Shown piece by piece: positions 35,860 to 48,093 of a stretch of DNA of 64,000 bases (the stretch's first letter is position 1; each line of letters starts with the position of its first letter). The position numbers were made by a program, and so were the translations under genes. Location: the NCBI GenBank assembly GCA_025201365.1, contig JAIXMF010000015.1, positions 62,001-126,000 on the forward strand, read 5' to 3'. Origin of the DNA: Syncephalis plumigaleata (lineage: Eukaryota; Zoopagomycota; Zoopagomycetes; Zoopagales; Piptocephalidaceae). The notes under the pieces were generated by a model. The model did not search any database. It saw only the letters and a list, made by a program, of their open reading frames with translations, and was not told the DNA's origin.

Positions 35860-38411
35860 TTATTTAGCCATAACACGACGACTAAATAGCTTTTGTCCTA
35901 CACTTATGGTATCTTCATCACATGCCTCGCATGGTGTGCGTGGTGATGCAATCGGTGACAATTGTGACTCTGCTATATCCTCGATAACTGTAGATAATGC
36001 GCGTGCATGTTGTGCCGATACTGAACGCCATAATGAATTTCTACGCTCTCTACCGGATACTGGTGTCATACCACCTGGAAGACTGCCTGCAGTTGTTCCA
36101 GTGGCTGATGAAGATAGCGCTGCTGCTATTGTCTTGCCACTGCCACTACCACCATTGAATCCATCATTCGACGAGGATAGTAGTGTATTTTTAGATGACA
36201 TCATTCTACGATCACTTCGATGTCCTCCTCCTCCCGCGGTCATTGATACAAGTGACGGACTATTCTCGGTGGTTAGTCCGATCAGTTCCGCGGTACTAGG
36301 ACTAGTGGGACCTGATCTCTGTCTGCCATGTGTCTTTTTCGTATCCGTGTCATTCCTCTTCTCCGTTGTTGTCGCTTCATCATTTCCTTCGTGTCCTTCG
36401 CCTTCTTCCTCATCACTGGAATACTGACGGGATAATCCTAGTTTCCGTTCAAATTCTACCAACTGATAGAATAGCGACATATTAGGACTGATGGCGGAAC
36501 TTTTATCTTTAACGTAGGTGTACGCCTCATGTAGTTGCATACGCTGATTACGCATGACATAGGCAAGTACCAAGGATGCCGATCGTGACACACCACACTG
36601 ACAGTGTACGAGAACACCGTCACCACGCGAGCGACCCTGATCAATGAAGGAGAAGGCATTCTCGAAGAACTCGAGTAGATCCTCTTGATTATGGCCCCAG
36701 TTAAATTTTTTATATCGAAAACGATCCTCGAATGATCGTTTCGCCATACGATCCCATGTATCAATGTCGACATTGGGTCGTTTCGATGGTTTATCCACTC
36801 CTACTACGATTGAATCATTGCCTTGGGTAGCGCTACTAGTAATATGAGATGATCCACTTGATTCCTGATGCTGATGACTAGTCGTACTACTGCTATTGCT
36901 ACTGCTACTGGTGCTAGTAGTAGTTACATGACTATCAGCGCTACTGTTGCCTAATAGTGAATTAACATCAATGTCATCCTCTAATGGTAATGAACGCGAT
37001 CGTGACATCGATCCACTATAGGATGTGGTGACACATAATAGATTGGGTGCTGCCACACCATGCCATGGATGTGCCTTAGGATGCGTGAAATAGGCGCGTG
37101 GTGGTGGTGCTGGCACGGAAAGACTCGGCATCACCGAGTGTTGTTGCAAGTCTTCGGCTGCTTTAATGGCCGCTGCAGCCCGTTCTGAACGTGGTGACAA
37201 CAACAACATATCGTCGGTGTATGGTACGGGCACCTCTTTAGCCACATTCAATATATAACGAATGCCTAGTTTACGTAGTTGATCCCGGTTAGCCGCATTA
37301 ACCTCGGTACCCAGATACAGATGCGGTAGAATACACACCGGTCCTTCGTGGTAGGGATCATTCGCGATAAGTGACTGTTCACGATGTTCCTCCGTAAGAG
37401 CAGTATGTGGACGCATAAGTGTATCACTGTAGGAACGATGTCGACTCTCCGAACTGAGTGGACCACGTGGTCTAAGACTTGATAGAGTAAGCCGTCCTTT
37501 ACATAATAGCAATAAATGGTTATTATTATTATTATTAATGTATTACTAACTAATTAATTAATTAACTTACCTGATGCCAATGATTCGCCATTATCATTGT
37601 CATGATGATCATCATCTGGTAGCATTTCATCACGACGTGCCATCATCATCGATAGTAGACCGGGATGAGCGGTAGCCGGTGTACTAGGTGGCGAGTTGGG
37701 CGCTGAATGATAAGAACGATTCGTGGTAGGCACTAAAAGTGATAGATTCTTTGCATTTCTAGGTCGTTTAGCTCCATTACTACTGTTATTGTTGCTACTA
37801 CCAGTGTTGCTAGTAAGCAAAGTAAGTGATGGTGTTGGTCGAAGGGGTCGTCCTCCTCCTCCTCCTTCATTGCCACGTTGACTTGTATCAATAGAAAGTT
37901 TACGTAATGGCTGGCCTATATTCATTCCATCATTGCTATTGAGTGAGGAGGTCGACGACGCCGGCGACGACGACAAATTACCATTGGTAATGATGCTAAG
38001 CGATGGCATAGATGAGGAGAGTTGATTCAAGCGTGGTACACGCATAGCACCCGTCGATAATGGATGACTACGTCCACCGCTGCTGTTTCGCTCGCTCATA
38101 TCATCCAACGCACTAGAGGTACTGGCATTGCTTTGTGTCTCTAAATCGTTGAAATCATCGTCACTCGCTTGTGTTGTCAATATACGCGGTGGTTGTTTTC
38201 GTCGCAGTGCAAGGGGACGTAGATTGCCGTTACCAGGTGGTGAGTTATCACTATTATGCTGTTGAGTAAACGTATTCATGCCAGTAACAACCGGCGAACA
38301 TGTAGATAAATCCTGTGTTGCACTACTATTACTGCTAGTAGTGTTTGTCGTTGTGATGGTAGCCAAGGTCACAGTTGTGTCCATCGGCGAATCAATCGCC
38401 ATACTCTCCAT
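35860..38411 (-). CDS. Dual-specificity (MAP-kinase-type) protein phosphatase
   Basis: Two exons, 38411-37571 and 37496-35860, with an intron GTAAGT...AAAG and phase 1 join (GCATCAG|GACGG), giving 825 residues. Exon 1 is disordered and Ser/Thr/Asn-rich. The catalytic domain starts near residue 331 (ILPHLYLGTEVNAANRDQL, then RYILNVAKEVP), is interrupted by an insert of about 170 residues rich in Ser/Thr, and resumes at WDRMAKRSFEDRF. The P-loop HCQCGVSRSAS has its Cys near residue 580, followed by SLVLAYVMRNQRMQLHEAY. This P-loop form is that of fungal Msg5/Pmp1 phosphatases, which dephosphorylate cell-wall-integrity and mating MAP kinases. The C-terminal 250 residues are disordered with many SP sites. 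The insert inside the domain is longer than usual. An upstream leader exon is possible, since TATTAG precedes the start. Confidence 0.92.
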
Positions 38412-38741
38412 ATACAACACAATGCCTAATAGTTGGTGGAAAACAGGTAAATAGGTTAGGTGAGATAGTGGAACAATATAGTGTAGAGATGATAGAAGGT
38501 GAATATATCAGATTGCCTACTACAAACGCCGACGAACCAGGTCGATCTCGTTAAGTAAGAGTAAGTAGGTAAGAGAAGAGGAGAAAATATGAGTAGAAGA
38601 CACTCGCCTTATTGCAGCCTTGATGCTACTACAATAGGACAGAATTAAGATGCAAAAGAATGTGCATACACGCACACTCACAAACAAACAAACAGACGAA
38701 CGGACAAACAATAATAGAAACAGTGAAACAGTGAAGATATA

Positions 38742-38772
<31 letters not shown>

Positions 38773-39674
38773 TGATGATAATAGAGCAGCCGTCGTCGGT
38801 AGCTTAATAGATGAAGAGACTGTAATGACAGGAATAGTAAATAGTTATGAAATAAGCCGTAGTACACTATCAAGTGTAGTGACGAGAAGAGGTAAAAGCA
38901 ACGAGAACAAAGGGGAAATCGTGGTTGTGTGTGTGTGCGTGTGTGCGTGTGTAAACGGAAATGGCATCAATGTTGTTGATTCCTAAGAGAATAAATAACT
39001 TTTTTTATAGCATATAGAAGAGCATTGAAACACACACGCACATACACATACACCATTCCTACATTCAGACATACTGTTCTCCCCTTGACTCTCTCATTCT
39101 ATGCTCTCTCTTTCCTTCTTAACTATATCATCTTAATCTATATATATATATATATTAACTAGTATATTAATTAAATGCAGAGTATTCATTAGAAAGTCAG
39201 TGTAATGCCTGCTTATATGAATCTGCTCTCTTTTATTAACTTGTCCCTCATCACATATCATTGCCATGCTGCTGTATAAAGATAGCAAGGCACTCGATCC
39301 GTATTAATAAGTCCGCCTTGCACTCTATTCTTATCCACCTATGCCCTATAACATACACTCGTACAGACAGGCAGAGATAGATAGACAGAGATAAACATAG
39401 ATAGACCGCTCTGTCAAACCACGTGCCTTGGCCCACATGAACAACTCACTTGCCACACTCATACATTTGTACACTCACTCATTCACTCATACATTCATGC
39501 CTTAAATCATATGCCATACATTGATCAATGTACCTGTGCCATACAACATAAATAATACGCATAGATATTATGACGATCATCATCATCATCATCATTATCA
39601 TTATCATCATAGCATTATGGTATCGATCATTTATAGATAGCATGCTGTGGTATATTCATCATCATGGAATAGAT
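38412..39674. other. Intergenic region with microsatellites
   Basis: 1.26 kb with a (TAG)n run (38743-38772), GT run (38926-38953), TA run (39140-39155) and CAT run (39575-39610). The part next to 38411 is probably leader and promoter of the phosphatase. No gene seen. Confidence 0.55.
38743..38772. repeat. (TAG)n microsatellite
   Basis: About ten AGT/TAG units in the upstream region of the phosphatase gene. Confidence 0.9.
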
Positions 39675-40879
39675 TCATGCCATGAGATGTCGTTGTAGCA
39701 GGCGTAGACGTTCAATGGCTTGACGTCGTTGTAGTTCATCCCTCTCCTTTTGTTGTGAATCCATAGTGTTATGTTGATTTGCTTCATTTTGAGCTCTTTC
39801 TTTTGCATCAAGACTACGTAAAAGTTGTCGGAGTGCTTGTTCACCTTGACGTACAGCAGGCGGTAAGAGATCCTCATTGTAAATGTCATCCGTATACGTG
39901 TGTTGTTCTAAATAAGCAACAATGTCCATACTAGGCTTGTAACCTGTTTGCGCTAAGGTAGCACTAATACTCGTTGACTCCAATAACTGAGCGAGATATC
40001 GTTCTGCTGGTGACAAATAACATTGTGTAGATGATGATGATGATGATTGTTGTTGTTGTTGCCATCGTTCTCTAAATGATTGAATCCATGCTATGGGTAG
40101 ACCTGCTACTTGTAGATCTACATGATCATGTTCATTCCCAAATATTGATGATGCCTCTCCTTGATTCTCTTCTATTTGTTCAGTATAATATGGTTGTTGT
40201 AAAAATGCTACCACTTCAGCACCATCATCATTGTTATTATTATTAGGCAAATAACCTAATAGGTTACCATGTACTGAATCTGGCAAATGATTAGTGAGTT
40301 CATGATGGGCTAACTGTAAAGTGGAGTGAACAGGTACATGCCAAGCATTTGTTGTATCTACACGACTATGTTCATTATGATCATTTGTCCATTGCTTCCA
40401 ATCTGCATTCGTTGATGTAGAGGGTGTCAACCCGGTTTGTTCTCGCCATGCCCTATCTATTCTAGTTATGCTTGGCGTATTATTACCATGCGATGTTGAT
40501 GCTGATGTCGATGTCGTCTCTTGTTTATCTCGCCATCTACCTGTTCCGTATTCAGTACATGACGAGTTCCTTGACGTGAATTGCCTATGCTTTGTTTACT
40601 CTCGCCTAGTTCACTATATGTTGACAGTGATGTTGACCACTGTCCGTCTCCTTGTTGTCCTGCTGCTTGTCCTGTAGTGGAATGCCACAATGATTGCATA
40701 GAATGTTGTAAACGTTGACGAAATGACGATTCTTCCTCCAACGGTTGACGTGTACCATTAGCAGTAGTGTCATTAGACAACGGTGTTGTTGTAGACTGTT
40801 CACTATCCTCAACTAGATAGTTAGCAGGTGCCTTACCAGCACGTTTATCTGATACGTCTTTAGAGTGATTCGTTGACAT
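39675..40879 (-). CDS. Unknown protein with a duplicated VVAFL..YT motif
   Basis: Family not recognised. The ATG at 40879 opens MSTNHSKDVSDKRAGKAPAN. The N-terminal half is polar Ser/Thr/Gln. The frame loses one base near 40530 (EQ continues as GRWRDKQETTSTSASTSHG in the next frame); adding one base gives about 401 residues. The C-terminal half carries two related motifs: AEVVAFLQQPYYTEQIEE and MDIVAYLEQHTYTDDIYNE, each following a Tyr-Leu-Pro or Gly-Tyr-Lys-Pro turn. Between them lies a Gln run, a Ser run and an amphipathic stretch (LSPAERYLAQLLES). The end is a charged helix rich in Arg, Gln and Leu (ERDELQRRQAIERLRLLQRH). No signal or membrane segment. It may be a peripheral scaffold; no role can be assigned. 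Confidence 0.75.
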
Positions 40880-41159
40880 TCTTACAATAAACAAGTTACA
40901 GTAATAGAGGAAACGTAATAAAACAGGAACAAGTGTAGAATAGTTATTAATGGCTGAATAACAAAAATAAAAATTTGATATAGATTCATTGTAAACATGT
41001 TCAACATTCGTATAAGCTTAGTAAGTCAACATCAATGAATATAGAGTTTTAATTACGACATTTGTGTATTCTCCTCTCTTCTTAATGAATTGATCAATTC
41101 ACATGGAAAGATTAAGCAAACACACATACGCGTACACCTAACATTGTAATCTGTCTATT
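40880..41159. other. Short intergenic region
   Basis: Promoter of the unknown protein gene (minus) and 3' flank of CCT6 (minus). Nothing else seen. Confidence 0.5.
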
Positions 41160-43301
41160 CTACTGTCCACCTGACTTGAGAGAGGTACGACCTGCACGCA
41201 TCATTTCATCTACGAGTAGCAAGTTGCTAGCAATTACCGCACTATCACAATTGTTAATCGATATTCAAATGATGATTGATATAGACTACATACCATGAAT
41301 GAAGTTGATGGCGTAGTACGCGATAGTTGTCATAAACACCTTCAGTGGTAGGATCCATGGGTTCACCCGTTTTTAGATCAAGGCCAACGACATGTCCTTC
41401 TGCTTGTTCCTCCTATAATCCATTGTTATATATTGCTGTTATTATTATAAACATGTATTGCTCCTTACCTGAAGTGACACAATAACATCTTGAGCATCAA
41501 ATCCACCATTCTGCGCCAATACTTTGGTATAATCAATAGTGCATCAGCGAATGCTTGCACACCCATACGCGTACGACCCTTGACCGTGTTCTTCCATTGT
41601 TGCAAATGAGCGGCACATGCCACATTGAAGGCACCGCCACCAGGTACGACATTACCATCTTCAATGGCATTCTTAACGGCGCGTAGTCCATCACGAATGG
41701 CATCTTGTATTTGTTGCAGAGTGTGTGCATTAGGACCCTTAATCAATAGAGTAACCGACTTGGGGTTCTGCACTTCCTCTACAAAGGTGTACTTTTCTTC
41801 TCCGAGAACATGCTCGTATACGAGACCGGCATAGCCGAGTACATCGGGTGTAAGTCATCCACCGAGTTCTGTGCTGATCCACCACATACCAATTGTAGAC
41901 TAGAGAATAGGGTAACTATTAGCTTATCTGTATTGATCATTCGTTCATTCAACATGCTTACCGTTCCATATTACGACGCTTAGCACGACGTAGAGCTAGA
42001 ATACCGCTCTTGGCCAGCATATCCAATGACAATGGATCGATACCCTTCTGATTGATAATAACAAACGATTTATCCGTGCCATCACACACTTGATTCTTGA
42101 AATCACAATCTTACGAACACGATCATCGATGAATTTACGCTCTGACTCGATGAGTTTTCACGCTTATCGAACTGCTATAGAAGAAGCTTGAATTGACCTC
42201 GCTATACAAATAGATCATCATACACGATTAATAAAATAATCAATTAGTTATTCATCAGCTACTTACGTCTTTTCATATTCCAATGAGACGTTCAATGTCA
42301 ACACGTATGCATCCTTGACACGCTTTGGCATGTCAGGGTGACGAGCACCATGATCGAGTACTAGACCACGAACAAGTCGACTATCTACATCTCGACGATG
42401 TGCCATCTTCATGATCTCCACCATGTGTAGATCGATCGAGTTATCCTCTTGTTTAATGGAGAGCACGGCATCAACTACTGCTTCAGCGAGTGCGTCGGCC
42501 AATGAAGTATAGACCTTGGTGCCCAATGAGGTGCGTGCCACCGAGATCAATAGCTCACGATCGATTGTCTTTTCCAAACGGAATTGATCCAAGAACTATG
42601 CAGTATACAGTCATATAATATCAGTAACTATAGCCAGCAACAAATTAGATTAGACGGGTAACTAACCTTGACTGACTCTTGCTTGGCAATTCAAATCCTT
42701 CGGTAATTACACGAGGATGAAGACCTTCAGACACATAACGTTCGGCTTGCTTAAGCAATTCACCGACTAGCAACACTACAGATGTCGTACCATCACCGTG
42801 ACATCATCTTGTGCGTTGCAGCACGAGCAACCATGACAGCCGTTGGATTTTGGATTTGCTAATAGGGTTCATTAGTAGGCATGCGACGTGTATTATTCGC
42901 TAATGCTAAACCATTGAATATCAACGCGATAACACTTACCATTTCACTTAGAAGCACCTTGCCATCCTTGGTAAGTTTAACACTGCCTGCACCATCCACT
43001 AGCCTGTACGTTCACAGCGAGTAGAAATAAAATCAGTTAAGAAATGATCTTGATCTTAGTTGTTGCTTTTGCTGTTATTACAATAGAGACTTACATCTTG
43101 ATTGTTCCCTTGGGGCCTAGATTAGATCGTAGCACCTCCTGTAGACCGATAGCTGCGTTGACATTGAGCTGAAGGGCTTGACCACGACGTGCTACGTCCG
43201 AAGACGGATTGATAAGCTTCACAGACGACGCCCTATTGTTGGATCATGAGTATGATACACGCTTCATCATCTACATCATCCGCTATACGCTTTACTTACA
43301 T
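41160..43301 (-). CDS. CCT6: Chaperonin CCT/TRiC subunit zeta
   Basis: Subunit of the cytosolic group II chaperonin that folds actin, tubulin and WD proteins. Exons give [169 protein letters not shown] and [13 protein letters not shown], closely following human CCT6A. The last exon encodes [13 protein letters not shown] and ends SGGQ at 41160. The start codon is split by intron 1: AT at 43301-43300, G at the head of exon 2 (GGCGTCG). At least eight single-base losses occur within conserved stretches (about 41541, 41867, 42110, 42162, 42175, 42693, 42803 and 42815), all restorable by one base; the gene is probably intact in the organism. Confidence 0.93.
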
Positions 43302-43754
43302 GTTACAGCAACAACTGGATTATGGACAGAAACTGGTAAAAGATAAGTAGATAGATAGATAGATGGCAGAAAAAAAGAGAGAGAGAGGAAGAGTGTAGAA
43401 TGAACGAATAACGCGCGACACTCATATGATGATCACTACTACTATTGATATAGTGCGGTATTGAGAGGATAAGCATCACATTATCATTTCACCACTCATA
43501 TAGAATGTGATGACGCTAACAATGATCCTCATACTAATACTAATAGAAAATATTTACTAAAAATTATTAACAGTTTACAAATAAATTACTAAAACTTAAT
43601 ATACTAGCTGCAGTGTTATACACGTATACACGTATAACTTGTGTAGAGCAAAACAATCTATTCATTTCAATGTAACAATCATCATGGAGAATGGCATAAA
43701 ATGATAGTGCTGAGCCATACAGCATAGCAATAATGTTTATTGTGAAATCGCCAT
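43302..43754. other. Intergenic region
   Basis: 453 bases between the start of CCT6 and the 3' end of RPS3. Contains a GATA-type run (43350-43365) and a GA tract (43374-43390). Promoter of CCT6 presumed. Confidence 0.5.
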
Positions 43755-45478
43755 TTATTGGGCGGCAATTGGAGCTGGTTGGGCTTGCTCTGCAGCAACT
43801 GGTGCTGGCTTGGTAAAGTCTTCGGACATTGGAGCCGCAATTGGTTCCTCTTCCTTGGGTTCCTGTTATACAACAATACAAGTACAATCAGTCAGTCATC
43901 GCTTGTCTGACAAAGATATTGCTACACTAATAGACTTGTCATCATCAATTCTACTTACCATAATGGTAACCACATCTGGAAGTGGGTTCTTGGGGCCAGA
44001 GCGACCAGTTGGATCGCAGTCCAACATGATCTTGACCTTAACACCGAGCACACCTATTAGCAAAGAGAGAGAAGCAAGCAATCGTTAATATTCATGTACA
44101 CCACTGCTACTGCTACTACTACTACATTGCTACTATTCTTACCTTGACGAAGCATAACGTGACGTACAGCAGTGTCGATAAAGTCACGAACAGGTTGACC
44201 AGAGTGAATCATAAAGCCATCGGTGAACTTCATAGCCTTGGCACGAGCAGCACGGAGCTTGCCGCTGACAACGACTTCACAACCCTTGGCACCAGCTTCC
44301 ATGATCATGCGGACAACACCGTAGCAGGCACTATACATACATATTGGTAAGTCTATCTGTATATCGGTAGTATAGTGACAGCACATCTTCATTCTAGTTC
44401 ATTGTTACTTACCGACGCACAGCAAGACCAGACAAGAGCTTGGCCTTGAGGGATTCAGCCTGGGCAACAGCGCACAAACCACGGACTGCTACACGTTCAG
44501 CATAGAGCTCGACGGTGTTCTCTGGGAAGTTGAAACGCTTCTGGATCAATGAGGTCAACTCGCGAATGCGACGACCCTTGTCACCAAGAACATCTTGGGT
44601 TTGGGTGGCGCGGATGATGATCTCAGTACGTGCTGGAGTAACACGGACTTCGCAGCCGCTGTAACCCTCAGCAGAAAGCTCGCGGGTGAAGAACTCGTTG
44701 AGTTCGGCGTAGAACACACCGTCAGCGACAAACTATTCAATCATGCCATGATTATTAGGTAAATAATAAATAGTTAGTATACATCATCATCATCATCGTA
44801 ATTATAATAAAGATATTCCCCCGTATATATTAACTATCCCAATATCTCTATTATACTGGTATCTAATAATGATAACAATATCGTTCTGTATTTGGTTCAG
44901 AATTCTACATTTGCGTGCATTATGCAGCAGTCGTAATAGATACAACCGGCATTCGGACAAGAGGTGTCAGAATATATATATATAATTATAGAAAATCATC
45001 ATTACAAAACAGATATGTTATCATTATACAAGTCTCTCTCTCTCTCTCTCTATAAGAGCGAATGTCCACCCGTGTACATGCACACTATCTACAATACTGT
45101 CTATGATACATGTATGTCACCATATATGTCATCTCTACAGTAGTATTAGCGCGCATTCATCCATCTATTGATACTTGTACTAGTGCGTATATCTAATATA
45201 TCTATATATCCATCCATCCATCCATCTTACTAGCAAGTAAACTAACTAGTAAGCTATGAATGCTACAATGGTATATAGATTATCTAGTGCATCCATCCGT
45301 GTACTATCTCCATTGCATATACCCGTTATTTATCCATGGAATGATGCATATATATGTCCAATATCTATGACATCCATCCAATCTAATGCCATCTGTATCG
45401 CCTAGAGGAGTGCCATTGATGAATATAGCGAGCTTGTTGCATACATACCTTGCGCTTCTTGGAGATCTGGGCAGCCAT
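43755..45478 (-). CDS. RPS3: 40S ribosomal protein S3 (uS3)
   Basis: Five exons: 45478-45449, 44732-44413, 44330-44143, 44053-43959 and 43862-43755; all joins keep phase. The protein begins [20 protein letters not shown] and carries the KH type-2 region ([20 protein letters not shown], then [16 protein letters not shown]), [50 protein letters not shown] and [20 protein letters not shown]. It ends in a Pro/Ala-rich tail ([15 protein letters not shown]). It sits at the mRNA entry channel of the small subunit. Intron 1 is 716 bases, about ten times the usual size here, directly after ten codons. No frame damage is seen. It is head-to-head with NAR1. Confidence 0.96.
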
Positions 45479-45739
45479 GTTTGGATGGATGGAGAGGGGG
45501 AGCACGAGTGCTGTGGGTGCTGGATGTCACAGCGACTTTTGGTCAGCCAGTGGATGCCGAATGAAAGAGGAGGAGCCAATCCGTGTGTGAGGCAGTTACA
45601 GTTTCTAGCTCAACTATCCCACATACCACACTAATAGTAGTAATAGTAGCAATTCACATCTCATTATCCTTCATTACTATTATTCCACTTACTCTTTTCC
45701 TGTACAATACACGCGGGACTGCTTGTTCATTACAACAAC
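45479..45739. promoter_or_regulatory. Bidirectional promoter between RPS3 and NAR1
   Basis: Only 261 bases separate the start codons of two divergently transcribed housekeeping genes, so the regulatory DNA must be shared or interleaved. The segment is GC-richer near RPS3 and CT/TA-rich near NAR1. No specific factor site was identified with confidence. Confidence 0.7.
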
Positions 45740-47803
45740 ATGTCGTTCTCTAGTGGTCTCATTCTTACAGATCTTAACGATTATATTGCACCTTCACAGG
45801 AATGTATTAAACCAGTCGAGGTTAAGAAGCCAGGTGGTACAGCTGCTGGTTCAGAGCAAGTAAGTAGATTCACTACAGTGGATAACATAGACATATATCG
45901 CATAGTAACACTGACCGTTTATTGTTACTATCACCGCTCAATAGTCTGCAATTCGTATTGACGATAGTGGCCAGTATTACGAGGTAATGCACGATGGTGG
46001 TGAGACAAAACTTGAAGCAGCCACGATTAGTTTAAACGACTGTCTGGCTTGTAGGTAAGTCAAATCAATCATGTTATGTAACGAGTATCGTCGATATCCT
46101 TTACTAATATCAATATCTACTCATCTAGTGGATGTATTACCTCAGCTGAAAGCGTTCTAGTGGCAATGCAATCACACGAGGAACTACTCTCGATTCTACG
46201 AGAGAATGCGACATTACATCAAACTGGACAAACCGACAAGATTCGTATGGTTGTCGTATCGATCTCGCCACAATCACGCGCATCACTCGCGGCGAAGTTC
46301 AATCTAACACCATTACAAGCGGCACGTCGTATTACGTATGCGCTCACTCAGTTGGGTGTACATCACGTATTAGACACGTCATTCTCGCGGGATATATCAT
46401 TGCTCGAAAGTGCACGCGAGTTTACCGAACGGTTTCGTCGATGGACAAATGAACAAGGCGCACCCGTTAGTGAACAGCATGGCATGCCAATGCTAGCATC
46501 AGCTTGTCCCGGTAAGAACTAGAAGAAGAAGAAGTAGATATTAGACATGTCGATACTCATCAGTCATGTTCATTCACCTTATAGGATGGATATGTTATGC
46601 GGAAAAGACCCATGGCTTTCTAGTGCCGTATATCAGTACCACGAAATCACCACAACAAATCATGGGCGCCTTAGTTAAAGACTACTTGGCCAAACAACAA
46701 AACATCAGGTAATTTAGTGTGAATAATAACTAAATATAATGTACTAATTGATATATGCACACAATAATAGTCCCGATAGAATCTATCATGTTTGCGTAAT
46801 GCCATGTTATGATAAAAAGTTGGAAGCATCGCGCGAGGATTTCTACAATGATTTGTACAGAACACGCGATGTTGACTGTGTTATATCTACGGGTGAACTT
46901 GACAAACTCCTGGTAGAGAAGGCAATATCACTCGATCAATGCGATGAGATGTCTATTGGCAATATGTAAGCATGTTAATTATTATTGCTACTCTATTCGA
47001 ATGACTAATACATTACTACTTGTGTCATAATTAGGTTTACAAAGCTGAGTGCTTCGACAACGGAAGGTCAAGAGCAAGAACTACTTGGATCATCGGGTAA
47101 TGGTTCAGGTGGCTATCTAGAATATATCATGCGATATGCAGCACGTGAACTATTTGGACTGGACAATATGATGTTGCCACAGAACAAGGTGTAAGCATAC
47201 GTACCATAAGAAATGCCGATTTCCGTGAAATTACCCTAGAGGTAAGTGTATAGCAATTGCTCTCTTTTTTCTGCTCTTTTCTAATCCATATAATAGAATG
47301 CTCAAGGAGAACCATTATTACGATTTGCCGCTGTATATGGATTTAGAAATATACAAAATCTAGTCCGTAAAATGAAAACACGTAGAGCACAGTATCATTA
47401 CGTGGAAGTAATGGCATGTCCATCAGGTAAATAATAACGACATCATTGCTGATCATTATTGAATAACTCATTGCATTATACGATAAATGATTAGGCTGTA
47501 TTAATGGTGGTGGACAACTACGACCACCTAACGAGACTAGTTCAGTCAAGGAATGGGTTTCCAAAGTAGACACTCTTTATCACTCGGTGTCCGATCAATG
47601 GCCAGAAGAAAATGCCGATGTTATTAGCGTATATCAGTAAGTGTAGTAATCTAGTTTAAGTAGCAACACCATTATTAATTACAATCTACCTATTTAGACA
47701 ATGGCTAGGACAACCAGGCTCGGAATATGCCTTAAAAGTATTGCATACAGGTTATAGAGCAATCGAGGAAGCATCCGTTAATCCACTTGCTGTCAAGTGG
47801 TAA
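45740..47803 (+). CDS. NAR1: Cytosolic Fe-S cluster assembly factor Nar1 (Fe-only hydrogenase-like)
   Basis: Component of the CIA machinery that moves Fe-S clusters to cytosolic and nuclear proteins. The start [20 protein letters not shown] with ECIKPVEV matches the family. The N-terminal cluster Cys include ECIKP and CLACSGC. The hydrogenase-like domain follows: [150 protein letters not shown]. It ends AVKW, the usual aromatic C-terminus of Nar1. There are about nine exons. One base appears missing near 47170, where DN continues as [18 protein letters not shown] in the next frame up to the exon end. Confidence 0.95.
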
Positions 47804-48093
47804 TGCTAGACGACTATACTATTTACGCAATAAAGTATTACACATGATATATATATTGTAGAGATACAGCTAGTATATTACGTTTACTTCTTTGTTTTAT
47901 TAAAACAATTAATAGTACGATGAAGCAATGGTAATAGAGCATTCATTGTTAACGATGATTGGGGTATCTCTCTCTTTCTCTCTTTTGTCGATAATAGCTG
48001 AATAAACGCGTAAGTTAAACAAGATCGAATACGCGGCCATACATTGCAATATACGTGTATTATCGACGAGTATATATATATATATATATACGA
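47804..48093. other. Convergent 3' region with TA tract
   Basis: 290 bases between the ends of NAR1 (plus) and MPC2 (minus). Contains a (TA)n run at about 48070-48090 and possible poly(A) signals for both genes (AATAAA near 47831). Confidence 0.5.

Noticed and set aside
44733-45448. Box C/D small nucleolar RNA in the RPS3 intron
   Set aside because: TGATGA-like and CTGA-like sequences occur but in the wrong order and spacing on the coding strand.
9700-47180. Programmed frameshifting as the normal way of expression
   Set aside because: The sites share no slippery sequence or stop context and occur many times in one essential gene; missing bases in the consensus are simpler.
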